A DNA stretch of 64,000 nucleotides from CAZPQK01 sp964588695 (GTDB lineage Bacteria; Krumholzibacteriota; Krumholzibacteriia; WVZY01; JAKEHA01), in contig CAZPQK010000002.1 in assembly GCA_964588695.1 (NCBI GenBank), forward strand, positions 372,001 through 436,000, read 5' to 3'. The position numbers and the translations under genes are program-made. The notes below the pieces were generated by a model. The model worked only from the letters and a program-made list of their open reading frames with translations. It was not told where the DNA came from and made no database searches. Positions 35,779 to 44,397 of this stretch are shown in pieces (position 1 is the first letter of the stretch; each line of letters opens with the position of its first letter).

Positions 35779-36315
35779 TTAGTCCTTGTCGCGCAGGCGT
35801 TCGGTGACTTCGTGACGACGTTCTTCGCCGCGCTTGGGCACCGGTTCAATATCAATGCGCTCCTGTAGCTTCATGACCGCGTCGAGAATTGCCTCTGGCC
35901 GCGGCGGACAACCTGGAATGAACACATCCACAGGAACGATCTGATCGATTCCCTGCACGGTGGCGTAGTTGTCATAGAAACCACCCGAGCTAGCGCACGC
36001 ACCCATCGAGATCACATACTTGGGCTCGCACATTTGGTCGTAGATGCGCTTCATGATCGGAGCAAGCTTGTAGTTGATAGTGCCCGCCACGATCATCAGA
36101 TCGGATTGTCGCGGCGAGAAGCGCACGAGCTCGGCGCCAAAGCGCGAGATGTCGAACTTGCTGGAAACAACACCCATGAACTCGATAGCGCAGCACGCAG
36201 TGCCAAACGGCAGCGGCCACAACGAGTTCTTGCGGCCCCAGCGGATCACTTCATCAACGCGCGTCGTTATCATGCCCGTTTCGTTTTTAGTGAAGGCTGA
36301 TGATTCTACTCCCAT
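35779..36315 (-). CDS. nuoB: NADH-quinone oxidoreductase subunit B
   Basis: A 178-residue subunit carrying the terminal [4Fe-4S] cluster N2. The cysteine ligands are GTACCAIEFMG, MCEPKYVISMGACASSGG and GCPPRPEAILDAVMKLQ. The start ATG lies within the last codons of nuoA (10-base overlap). N2 normally receives electrons from N6b of NuoI; no NuoI gene is present in the operon. Confidence 0.96.
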   Translation of the reverse strand: MGVESSAFTKNETGMITTRVDEVIRWGRKNSLWPLPFGTACCAIEFMGVVSSKFDISRFGAELVRFSPRQSDLMIVAGTINYKLAPIMKRIYDQMCEPKYVISMGACASSGGFYDNYATVQGIDQIVPVDVFIPGCPPRPEAILDAVMKLQERIDIEPVPKRGEERRHEVTERLRDKD

Positions 36316-36668
36316 TCCAATGCACCTTTCTTCCAGACGTAAAACAAGCCCAGAAGTAATATGGACAAGAACACCGCCATCTCAATAAAACCGAACAACC
36401 CCAATTCGCGGAACAAGACCGCCCAGGGGTAAATGAATACCGCTTCGATGTCGAAGATAATGAACATTAGCGCGATCAAGAAAAAGCGCACGGAAAAGCG
36501 GTGGCGGGTGTCGCCATATGATTCCACACCACATTCAAACGGCGTCATCTTGCGCTCGTCGGGCTGACGCGGCCCGGTCTTTCCCGCCAATGCCAGCAAA
36601 ATCATGGGAATCATGAACGCAAGCACGAACAGGATCATTAATGGTGTATATTTGGCGACGAGATCCAT
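36306..36668 (-). CDS. nuoA: NADH-quinone oxidoreductase subunit A
   Basis: A 120-residue subunit with three transmembrane helices. Its signature is FECGVESYGDTRHRFSVRFF followed by MFIIFDIEAVFIYPWAV. It is the first gene of a leftward operon of thirteen nuo genes. The 237-base spacer upstream separates it from a divergent operon and must hold the promoter; no clear consensus was seen. Confidence 0.95.
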   Translation of the reverse strand: MDLVAKYTPLMILFVLAFMIPMILLALAGKTGPRQPDERKMTPFECGVESYGDTRHRFSVRFFLIALMFIIFDIEAVFIYPWAVLFRELGLFGFIEMAVFLSILLLGLFYVWKKGALEWE

Positions 36669-36905
36669 TGCGTAACCGCTAAGGAAAAATGGTAAGAAGC
36701 GAATTCGTGGACACTTATGGCGCCCGGCACCACGCGTCCAATGCTTGTTCTTCTTTTCACAAGCAAGATACCAAGAGCCCGATTTGGCGTCAAACGGTAA
36801 CCAGAAAAGGGCTCCGAGTCAAGCGGGGCGAGCGATATGCGATGCGGCAGAAGCACGGCCTCGATAACATCCGGCCGGAACCGGAAGAGAGCTAAAACTA
36901 TACAA

Positions 36906-37601
36906 ATGTACCGTTCACTTGGAATCTTTGCGCGATCCCCGCAGCCTGGTGAGGTTAAAACCCGTCTGATCCCCGAACTAGGCGCAGAGGGCGCGTGCGA
37001 GCTGTATCGCGCGTTCCTCCGGGACACTTTCCGTCGGGTGGGCCAGCTACGATCGGCCAGAGTCACGGTGTTTTACGACGGCACCCCGTCGAGTATAAGT
37101 GATTTATTTACTAATACTTACCCGCTTGCCGAGCAATCCGCGGGCGGCCTTGGCGATCGCCTGGCGGCGGCGTTCGAGCACCTTCTGAGAGGACCCGGCC
37201 ACACGCCCCGCGCAGCGGTCATCATTGGATCGGACAGCCCCGACCTGCCTATGACATATATAAAGCGTGCCTATACCAAACTAAAACACAACGACGTCGT
37301 CCTTGGACCCGCCAGCGATGGCGGTTACTACCTCATCGGCCTTAAGCAACATCACCCGAGCCTTTTTGAGGAGATCGCCTGGGGCGGCGACAAAGTTTTT
37401 GAGCAGACGGTCGAACGAACACGTCAAGCCGGACTGACGTTGAGCCTTCTTCCCCTGTGGTATGACGTAGACACCCCGGACGGACTGGCAACCCTGCGAC
37501 GAATGACCGCGGCGCGTAGGGTTGCTGGCGGCGTCAGACTTGCCGCGACCGAACCGGTAATAGAACGACTTTGCGCGCCGTCGGCGCGGGATACCAGATA
37601 G
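36906..37601 (+). CDS. TIGR04282/DUF2064 family nucleotidyl- or glycosyltransferase-like protein
   Basis: A 231-residue GT-A-fold protein from ATG 36906; the extra upstream codons have no ribosome site. Typical blocks are LGIFARSPQPGEVKTRLIPE, GGLGDRLAAAFEHLL, AVIIGSDSPDLPMTYIKRAY, VVLGPASDGGYYLIGLK and LWYDVDTPDGLATL. The family is named for an arsenosugar-biosynthesis glycosyltransferase, and is also related to CofC-like guanylyltransferases; most members have no proven substrate. It is the first gene of a tightly packed four-gene operon ending with an exported sulfotransferase-like protein. Confidence 0.85.
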   Translation: MYRSLGIFARSPQPGEVKTRLIPELGAEGACELYRAFLRDTFRRVGQLRSARVTVFYDGTPSSISDLFTNTYPLAEQSAGGLGDRLAAAFEHLLRGPGHTPRAAVIIGSDSPDLPMTYIKRAYTKLKHNDVVLGPASDGGYYLIGLKQHHPSLFEEIAWGGDKVFEQTVERTRQAGLTLSLLPLWYDVDTPDGLATLRRMTAARRVAGGVRLAATEPVIERLCAPSARDTR

Positions 37602-38339
37602 ATGCTTTTTCCGCTTCGCGACATTAATCCAGTTCAACGAACGCCCTTCGTAACGATCACGTTGGTGGCGCTCAACGTGCTCGTTTTTGTGGTGCAAATT
37701 GCGCAAGGAAGCAACGCCGAAGCCTTTGTTGCTACTTGGGGCGTTATCCCGTATGAAATCACCCATGGCGTCGACCTGGTCGGGCATGTTGCCGGATACG
37801 AAGTACAGCACGCGCCGGGACCTGCGTTCCTGCCGATCACTTTAATTACGTCGATGTTTCTGCACGGCGGAATTCTACACATCGTGGGCAACATGTTGTT
37901 TCTTTGGATTTTTGGCAACAACATCGAAGACCTGCTTGGGCACGTTCGCTTCCTGGTGTTCTATCTTGTCACCGGGCTAATCGCCGCGGCGACCCACATC
38001 CTCGTCGACCCAAACTCCGTCGTTCCCACCATTGGTGCTTCCGGCGCGGTCGCCGGAGTTCTTGGCGCCTATCTGGTCGCCTATCCCAACGCCAAAGTGC
38101 ACACCGCGGTGTTGTTAATTATCTTCATCCGAATGATGGTGTTGCCCGCAAAAATTCTGCTTGGATTCTGGTTTGTGATACAGGTCGCCAACGGTTTGGT
38201 ATCGCTGGCCTCGCCCGGCTTGGGAGGCGTCGCCTGGTTCGCGCACCTGGGCGGTTTTGCCGCCGGCTGGCTGGGGATTCGGGTGATCGCCCGACCGCAG
38301 TTGGCGGCATTGCGCGGTTGGAGTCAGGTGAACCCATGA
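37602..38339 (+). CDS. Rhomboid family intramembrane serine protease
   Basis: A 245-residue protein with six or seven transmembrane helices, starting directly after the preceding stop. The first loop has PFVTITLVALNVLVFVVQI, helix 2 has HGGILHIVGNMLFLWIFGN, the catalytic serine lies in TIGASGAVAGVLGAYLVAYP, and the catalytic histidine in FAHLGGFAAGWLG. All residues of the Ser-His dyad are present, so it should be active. Its substrate is unknown. It overlaps the next gene by four bases (ATGA). Confidence 0.92.
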   Translation: MLFPLRDINPVQRTPFVTITLVALNVLVFVVQIAQGSNAEAFVATWGVIPYEITHGVDLVGHVAGYEVQHAPGPAFLPITLITSMFLHGGILHIVGNMLFLWIFGNNIEDLLGHVRFLVFYLVTGLIAAATHILVDPNSVVPTIGASGAVAGVLGAYLVAYPNAKVHTAVLLIIFIRMMVLPAKILLGFWFVIQVANGLVSLASPGLGGVAWFAHLGGFAAGWLGIRVIARPQLAALRGWSQVNP

Positions 38340-39361
38340 CCCGACGCTTCGAAGAAAACGTGCGCGCGATCTATGTTACCGACGATGCCAAAACCCACGC
38401 ACTGACCGAGCAGATCTGTGACGCGTTTCCGCTTGCCGAGCGAATCTCCGTCGCCGACCGCGACGCAGCCGTTGCTTGCCACCACGGGTCACAAAAACGC
38501 GGACTGGTACTGACGACCAATCGCGGGAAATTCATCAAACCGTTTCCGCGGCATCCGTGGTACCAATACGACCACATGTACAACCTCATCTTGGGCTTCA
38601 ATTGCTTCGCTTCGTGCCAGTACTGCTTCATCCACACTTACTTTAGCGACGCGTTACCAACATGGTACGTTAACCGCGATGACATGATGCGTGAGCTGGG
38701 CGAGTTCGTGGAGCACAACCCGCGAGCGTGGATATCTACCGGCGAGTTCATCGACAGTTTACAACTCGACCAGGCGACCCAGTTAACGCGCGATCTATTA
38801 CACAGTCTGTCGCCGTTTCCGGACATCACCTTTGAACTTCGTACCAAACATCAAAACGTCCAACACCTCCCCTTACCAGCACACCCCGGCGCCTTGATTT
38901 CGTTTTCTATCAACCCGGATGTTGTAACGCAGAGGGTCGAAGGCGGTAGCGCCAGCTTACACGAGCGACTCACCGCTGCCAGGTGGCTACTGGACAACGG
39001 ATATCGAGTTGCTTTTCGCATCGACCCTATAGTCCTTACCGAAACGCACGGGCCCAGCTACCAGAACTTTGTCGCCGATGTCGATCGCGCGGTTCCGCTG
39101 CAACGGGTTTGGAAAGTGTTCCTGGGAGCACTTCGGTTTGACGATGACATGCTCCGTCACCTGGCCAGCGGTCATGGTTCGCAACGCTTGCTGCACGGTA
39201 ACTTTGTTACCTCGCCGGACGGAAAGTTCCGGCCGTTTAAACAGGAACGAGTCGATGTTTATCGCGCGCTGCTTGCCGACATCCGTCGCGTTGCGCCAAA
39301 CACCAATATCGAACTGGTCATGGAACCTCAATACGTGCACGACCGCGTCTTCGCCAGCTAG
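38336..39361 (+). CDS. SPL-like radical SAM protein
   Basis: A 341-residue protein from ATG 38336, overlapping the rhomboid stop. The radical SAM cluster motif is NCFASCQYCF (C-x3-C-x2-C), preceded by HPWYQYDHMYNLILGFNC. The overall layout, with STGEFIDSLQLD and ELRTKHQNVQHL, follows spore photoproduct lyase-like proteins, many of which occur in organisms that do not form spores and whose substrates are not known. No sign of sporulation was seen in this window, so repair of spore photoproduct is unlikely. Confidence 0.83.
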   Translation: MTRRFEENVRAIYVTDDAKTHALTEQICDAFPLAERISVADRDAAVACHHGSQKRGLVLTTNRGKFIKPFPRHPWYQYDHMYNLILGFNCFASCQYCFIHTYFSDALPTWYVNRDDMMRELGEFVEHNPRAWISTGEFIDSLQLDQATQLTRDLLHSLSPFPDITFELRTKHQNVQHLPLPAHPGALISFSINPDVVTQRVEGGSASLHERLTAARWLLDNGYRVAFRIDPIVLTETHGPSYQNFVADVDRAVPLQRVWKVFLGALRFDDDMLRHLASGHGSQRLLHGNFVTSPDGKFRPFKQERVDVYRALLADIRRVAPNTNIELVMEPQYVHDRVFAS

Positions 39362-39362
39362 G

Positions 39363-40955
39363 ATGTACGCGCTCGATTGGACAAACCTGGTAGTGCGACT
39401 GATGCTGGTCACTGTCGCTTGCACCCTCATTCTGGGTATGGCTACGACCCCGGCGCTGGGTCAGCCACACCACATCGTTTACCACGAAGCCGATCCCGGC
39501 GGCGGCAGCTTTATTATCTCCCCGGACTCTACAGTCGTTCACAGCTGGCCACCAACGCTAGCGTCTCCCGTGGCTTCGCCAGGTTACCTTCGTCCCGACG
39601 GACTACTTCTGCGAGGTGGGTCGCAGTTCGCTCAGATCCAATCGCCACCGGGTGCGTGGGACACCGTGCAGTTGATCGACTGGGACGGCGACCTGATTTG
39701 GGTTTACTCCCGACACTCCCCAACATCAACGTTTCACCACGATGCGATTTCGCTCCCGAACGGTAATGTTCTGTTAACAACCTGGGAGTCCGTCGGCACC
39801 GCCGAAGCAGAAGCGATGGGTTGGCAAAACACAGGCGACACTGCGGTTTTGTGGCTTGAGCGATTGGTAGAAGTGAAACCCAACGTTAACGATGGTAGCA
39901 GCGAAGTCGTTTGGGAATGGTTCGTTGGTGACCATCTGATTCAGGACGCCGACACCACCAAGCCCAACTTTGGCGTCGTTGCCGACAACCCCGGGCGTGT
40001 CGACATCAACTTTTCGCCCGCGACGCTAGGTGTGTTTCCGGGCAATCCGTTTCACTTTAACGGCCTGGCCTATAACCCGCACCGCGACGAGATCCTCATT
40101 AGCGTGCTCGGCTTTGGCGAGATCTGGATTATCGATCACAGCACAACAACCGCCGAGGCAGCGACCAGCGCTGGCGGCAACCGCGGGAAAGGCGGCGATT
40201 TATTGTACCGCTGGGGAAACGCTGCCACCTATCGCTACGCGGGGGGAGTTGCCGAGCCAGCCCACCTGTTGCGTCAACACGACGCCCGGTGGTTGTCCAC
40301 CGACTTTAGCAACGCCGGCAATATAACCATTCACAACAACAATGACGGAGACAGCCAGGTGCTGGAACTCGCACCTCCTATTGATGCCAACGGCGACTAC
40401 GTGCGCGCCGCCGGGGAAACATTCGGTCCTTCGACACCAACCGTACTCTACGCTCGGAACCCCGCGGTAAACTTGTTTGTGAATACTTTCATGGGAGGTG
40501 CCCAAAAGCTTCCGAACGGTAATCTTTTTATTACCCTTTCGGGCGCGCTGGCGCTAATGGAAGTGGACGAAAACGGAAATCTATTGGGATACGTCGAGTT
40601 GCCCGGCGCAGGTACAACGTTCAAAGCGCAAAAATATCCCACCGACTACCCTGGGTTTGCGCGCTTAAATACACCGCCCGCTGGTCCGTCGCCAGCCCTT
40701 TCGGTTAGGCCGAACTATCCCAATCCGTTCAATCCTAGTACCACAATTGCCTTTACGCTTCCTCGTTCATCACGCGCGCGCCTGGAAGTATTTGATACCC
40801 GCGGCGCGCGCATCCGCAACTTCGACCTGGGCGTTCGCGCCGCCGGCGAAAACACTTACCAACTACAAGCAGAGGGTTTGGCGTCCGGAGTTTACTTTTA
40901 TCGGGTAAGTGCTAACGGTGCGAGCGGAACCCGCAAGATGATCGTCGTCCGTTAG
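39363..40955 (+). CDS. Exported arylsulfotransferase-like propeller with FlgD-like sorting tail
   Basis: About 530 residues from ATG 39363, one base after the previous stop. A signal segment (residues 11-32) ends near Ala-Leu-Gly-Gln. The central part resembles the Arylsulfotran_2/ASST six-bladed propeller: LIDWDGDLIWVYSRHSP, FHHDAISLPNGNVLLTTWES, HFNGLAYNPHRDEILISV and FSNAGNITIHNN with a late KLPNGNLFITLSG. Conserved histidines (HHD and FNGLAY regions) fit, but catalysis is not shown. The last 85 residues are a sorting domain, PNYPNPFNPSTTIAFTLP to TRKMIVVR. It probably travels by a type IX-like system. Confidence 0.82.
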   Translation: MYALDWTNLVVRLMLVTVACTLILGMATTPALGQPHHIVYHEADPGGGSFIISPDSTVVHSWPPTLASPVASPGYLRPDGLLLRGGSQFAQIQSPPGAWDTVQLIDWDGDLIWVYSRHSPTSTFHHDAISLPNGNVLLTTWESVGTAEAEAMGWQNTGDTAVLWLERLVEVKPNVNDGSSEVVWEWFVGDHLIQDADTTKPNFGVVADNPGRVDINFSPATLGVFPGNPFHFNGLAYNPHRDEILISVLGFGEIWIIDHSTTTAEAATSAGGNRGKGGDLLYRWGNAATYRYAGGVAEPAHLLRQHDARWLSTDFSNAGNITIHNNNDGDSQVLELAPPIDANGDYVRAAGETFGPSTPTVLYARNPAVNLFVNTFMGGAQKLPNGNLFITLSGALALMEVDENGNLLGYVELPGAGTTFKAQKYPTDYPGFARLNTPPAGPSPALSVRPNYPNPFNPSTTIAFTLPRSSRARLEVFDTRGARIRNFDLGVRAAGENTYQLQAEGLASGVYFYRVSANGASGTRKMIVVR

Positions 40956-40959
40956 ACGG

Positions 40960-41604
40960 TTAGCCGAACATCGGCTTGCCGATTTGCACGGACGCGTCAT
41001 CGCTTCGCAGGTGACTGGTGTCACCGAGCAATTCGACGCGCGGTCGCCCGTCGGGAAATGCAACACAGGTGAGCGACGCATTGTGGATTTTAAATCTCCA
41101 AATGTCGTCGCTCTTCATTCCCAACAACTTTGTAAGGTAGGCGCAAATCACTCCGCCGTGGACGAAAAGTGCAACATTGTCCGTTGGATGGAGTGCTCGT
41201 AAACCTTCCAACTCGGCGAAAACGCGTTCGCGAAACTCATCGATGGTTTCGGCGCCGGGAATCCGAAGCTCGCTCGGCTTTTCAAACCACAACTTCACTT
41301 CGTGCGGATGGCTGGCGCGGAGTTCAGAAGCCAGCCGGTCTTCCCATTCGCCTAAGCAAATTTCGCGCAGGTTGTTGCGCTGTTCGATGTCGTACCGGTG
41401 ACCGACTGCTGCGGCCGCGGTTTCTGACGCCCGACGCAACGAACTGGAATAGACCGCCGCAAACTCGATCCCGTCCAGTCGCGGACGCAATCGTTCCGCC
41501 TGCTGACGACCGAGTTTGCTGAGATCGGCCTCGGTAAAACCCTGAATGCGCCCCTCACGGTTATGGTCGGTTTGGCCGTGTCGTATGAGATAAAGAATGG
41601 TCAT
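40960..41604 (-). CDS. Histidine phosphatase family protein (phosphoglycerate mutase-like)
   Basis: A 214-residue branch-1 histidine phosphatase. The phospho-accepting His lies in YLIRHGQTDHNREGRIQG; other catalytic parts are SSLRRASETAAA with Arg, the acid in LREICLGEWEDR, and the second His in ALFVHGGVICAYL. Possible roles include cobalamin phosphatase, GpmB-type mutase or general phosphatase; the sequence does not separate them. Confidence 0.9.
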   Translation of the reverse strand: MTILYLIRHGQTDHNREGRIQGFTEADLSKLGRQQAERLRPRLDGIEFAAVYSSSLRRASETAAAAVGHRYDIEQRNNLREICLGEWEDRLASELRASHPHEVKLWFEKPSELRIPGAETIDEFRERVFAELEGLRALHPTDNVALFVHGGVICAYLTKLLGMKSDDIWRFKIHNASLTCVAFPDGRPRVELLGDTSHLRSDDASVQIGKPMFG

Positions 41605-41642
41605 GGCTTGAAGTGCGCCATGATAGGCGGAGTTGCGGGCGA

Positions 41643-43484
41643 TTACAAGCCTTGCCCACCGGCTTCACGCTCGGCGAGGCGCGTCAGGCGTTGCAACGCC
41701 CGCGCCGGCAACGGGGCGCGCGGGTCCAAGGCTAGCGCGCGACGATACGCATCGTAGGCCGCAACCAGGTCGCCTCGGGATTCGGCCAGCGTCCCCACCA
41801 CGAACTGCGCCGGCGCCATATCAAACCCAAAGCGATCAATCTGGGCGGCGGTCTGCATAGCGTTGGAGTCGTCGAGCCGAACTTGCAGATATGTCATCGC
41901 TGCCTTGCGCGCGAGGAAGTCCAGTCGACTCGGATCGCGTCGACACAGACCGGTGTCAATTCCCGCCAGCGTCAAGCGAGCGTCGCGCGGCGGTGTCTTT
42001 GCCGACAAGGCAAACACAACTCCGAATCGTTGTTGGTTCGCAGTTAACCCGGGAACGTTGGTGAACACGCGGCCCACACTCTCGGCGGCCACCTGCTCCA
42101 CCCATTGTGTCGAACGTTGTTCACGATACCGCGGATCCGCGTGCTGTAGCCAACGCGGCGCGCTGAACAGATAGCCTTTGCGATGCACAAGCGTGACATC
42201 GCGTCTGCTGCCGCAGAACTGCGCATATAGGGTAAGAAAGGATTCGTTGTCACCATCGACAATCAGCGTTGCGCCGGCAGGAAGCTGACGCATGAGGTTT
42301 TGGCCGTATTCAAGCGCAGTGTAGTCGTCGCTACGATCCATCGCGGCGAAACGTGTTGTGACTAACACCGCGACGGTCGCAATTACGGTTGCAGTTCCGA
42401 TGGTTGCGAAGGCCCGCGACGAAACCGTTTCGGGTCGTAGCGTTCGGTTGACCAACCACACCGCGCCATCGGCCGCTAGTAGTAGCAGCAGCGGCAGGAT
42501 CGACATCAAATAGAAACTCATCTGGTAGAAACCGACCGATGAGGCCGATGCGCCGGACAGTGCAAGGACACCAACCAGGACGGTCAAAGCAATCCCTCCG
42601 ACCAGCAGCCCAAGGTGGTCGCTGCGTCGCGCCAGCAAGGCCATGCCCACACCAGATAACGCAACCACCGGAAAACCGAGCTGTTGCTGAAACCACGAGA
42701 TAACCCAACTCAGTTTGGCAACTAACTCTTGCCAAGACCACGACCAATGCTCGCTTTCGTAGAACAACCGCGAAACCACTAACCACCACTGTTTCCACGT
42801 GTCAGGGTTGCCAAAATTAACGATTGGATGCAACTGCGCGGACAGAAATACCCCGAACAACGGCGTAAGCCCCAGAAGCAACCACGCGGTCGACCTGTGC
42901 GGGCGAACATGATGATGCGCACACACTATGAATGTTGCCACTGGTAGCGCGCAGAGGGTCGGATGAACGACACAAGCTAGCCCGGAAAGGTAGGCAAGTA
43001 GCGCGCCGCGATTGCTCGACGGCGACTCGACAAACGAATTCGCTGCGGTCAGGTAAACCATCAGCGCGAGAGCCGCAAGCGCGTAGACTTCGGTGACGGT
43101 TGCCTGTGACCAGAACACGGGCGCGCACGCTAGCACGCCCGCCATCAGGGCCGCTACCGCTGGACTGTGTGTGCGGATCAAAATGAGACGAAATAGCAGC
43201 GCGACCGTAGCGGCCGCGCACACCGCCGACAGCACGTTGGTACCCATGGCCGGGTTGGCGCCAAACCCCATAGAAGCGATACGTCCCCACCAGACGTAAA
43301 GCGGGTACCCCGGCGGATGCGCAACTCCCAGCGAGTACGCCGCCAGCGACAGCCCACCGCTGTCACCAAAGAAAGCGGTGGGGCACAAAGTGAAAAGATA
43401 AAGTGCCAGTGACGTGCAAAAAGAAAGGGCAACGCCCAGCGCGCGAAAGCGATGGGCGTCACCCGAATCCGTCCTCATACTCAC
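41643..43484 (-). CDS. DUF2723 membrane protein with a C-terminal TPR-like region
   Basis: A 613-residue protein with about ten transmembrane helices over residues 15-360. The signature FFGDSGGLSLAAYSLGVAHP followed by PGYPLYVWWGRI is the DUF2723 family motif (related to TMEM260 mannosyltransferases and GT-C enzymes, where Asp-Ser/Glu is thought to be catalytic). The C-terminal 60 residues form TPR-like helices (SRGDLVAAYDAYRRALALDP). Likely a glycosyltransferase using lipid-linked sugar; the acceptor is not known. It lies 12 bases downstream of the pilin gene stop-to-start region on the same strand. Confidence 0.8.
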   Translation of the reverse strand: MSMRTDSGDAHRFRALGVALSFCTSLALYLFTLCPTAFFGDSGGLSLAAYSLGVAHPPGYPLYVWWGRIASMGFGANPAMGTNVLSAVCAAATVALLFRLILIRTHSPAVAALMAGVLACAPVFWSQATVTEVYALAALALMVYLTAANSFVESPSSNRGALLAYLSGLACVVHPTLCALPVATFIVCAHHHVRPHRSTAWLLLGLTPLFGVFLSAQLHPIVNFGNPDTWKQWWLVVSRLFYESEHWSWSWQELVAKLSWVISWFQQQLGFPVVALSGVGMALLARRSDHLGLLVGGIALTVLVGVLALSGASASSVGFYQMSFYLMSILPLLLLLAADGAVWLVNRTLRPETVSSRAFATIGTATVIATVAVLVTTRFAAMDRSDDYTALEYGQNLMRQLPAGATLIVDGDNESFLTLYAQFCGSRRDVTLVHRKGYLFSAPRWLQHADPRYREQRSTQWVEQVAAESVGRVFTNVPGLTANQQRFGVVFALSAKTPPRDARLTLAGIDTGLCRRDPSRLDFLARKAAMTYLQVRLDDSNAMQTAAQIDRFGFDMAPAQFVVGTLAESRGDLVAAYDAYRRALALDPRAPLPARALQRLTRLAEREAGGQGL

Positions 43485-43496
43485 TTCGAAATAAAA

Positions 43497-43874
43497 CTAG
43501 TAAGTCGAGTACGAAGCGAGGTTGCAGTATACCCGGCCGGTTGACGAATCGTAGACCCATCCACCCGACCCGTTGAATGTCGCCACCACAGACCGAAGTT
43601 TGGTCACGGGCTCTTCCGGAACTTGTCCGTCTGCGAACAGCGTACCGTCGAGAGCGCTCGGAAAATCCGGGCTTCCGCCCAAAGCGTTCTTCGCGTACTG
43701 AATCGACACAGCCGATCGGATGTTGCCCAGCGCGCCACGCACAGCGGACTCCCGGGCTTCTTCCTGCATGTCGACGTACTTAGGAATCGCAACCACCGAA
43801 AGGATTCCGAGAATTACGATGATGATTACCAGCTCGATGAGCGTGAAACCACGATTGTTGTTAAACCGACGCAT
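43497..43874 (-). CDS. Major-type prepilin (GspG/PilA-like)
   Basis: A 125-residue prepilin from ATG 43874 after AGGAGG. The class III leader is NNNRG followed by FTLIELVIIIVILGILSVVA, with the conserved Glu5. The C-terminal domain is short with KLRSVVATFNGSGGWVYDSS and a single cysteine near the end. It closes the filament operon and, given its strong ribosome site and length, is the best candidate for the main subunit. Confidence 0.9.
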   Translation of the reverse strand: MRRFNNNRGFTLIELVIIIVILGILSVVAIPKYVDMQEEARESAVRGALGNIRSAVSIQYAKNALGGSPDFPSALDGTLFADGQVPEEPVTKLRSVVATFNGSGGWVYDSSTGRVYCNLASYSTY

Positions 43875-43939
43875 TTTCGCCTCCTGCAAGCGAGTTTGAG
43901 GACTCGGATTTCGCGCCCTTAGCCGCGGACGCCGCGGTG

Positions 43940-44332
43940 TTATGCCGTCGAAGCGGCGATACCCAACTGTTCTTTTACGTTGTCGACCAGGTCAGTCGGT
44001 TGAAACGGCTTGGACATGTAGAGGTTCGCACCCACTTCTTTGCCCAAACCCTTGTCTTGCGACTCACCCATTGCCGACAAGAGAATGATCGGAATGTCCT
44101 GATACTGTTTGTCGAACTTCAGCAAACGACAGACTTTGTAGCCGTCGATGCTGGGTAGCATTAAATCGAGCACGATGAGGTCTGGCCGCAACTCTTTGGC
44201 CAACCGCAACCCTTCCGCGCCATCGTGGGTGACGGTCACGTCAAAGCCAGCGGACTCCAGCGTAATCTGAATAATCCTGGCGATGTGGATTTCGTCGTCG
44301 ACTATCAGTATTCGTTTTTTATCCGTCATCAC
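43940..44332 (-). CDS. Stand-alone response regulator receiver protein
   Basis: A 130-residue CheY-like receiver with no output domain. The acidic pair is VDDE (residues 11-14), the phosphorylated Asp is in LIVLDLMLPSIDGYKV (about residue 55), followed by LLSAMG (Ser switch) and MSKPFQP with the conserved Lys. PilG/PilH-type receivers control pilus motors in Pseudomonas (known); a similar role is suggested by its place between secretin and pilin genes. No cognate kinase lies in the window. Confidence 0.92.
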   Translation of the reverse strand: MMTDKKRILIVDDEIHIARIIQITLESAGFDVTVTHDGAEGLRLAKELRPDLIVLDLMLPSIDGYKVCRLLKFDKQYQDIPIILLSAMGESQDKGLGKEVGANLYMSKPFQPTDLVDNVKEQLGIAASTA

Positions 44333-44397
44333 TCACTCCGCACCTGTTATCGGCACAATTACAGCCAGGTTTATCGATAACTTCGGGAAAATCCTGC

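Noticed and set aside
37904..38335. N-terminal extension of the radical SAM protein
   Set aside because: It lies fully within the rhomboid gene in another frame. The ATG at 38336 gives an ATGA overlap typical of coupled genes.
38336..39361. Spore photoproduct lyase in the strict sense
   Set aside because: Only the general SPL-like radical SAM layout is visible, and no sporulation genes are in the window.
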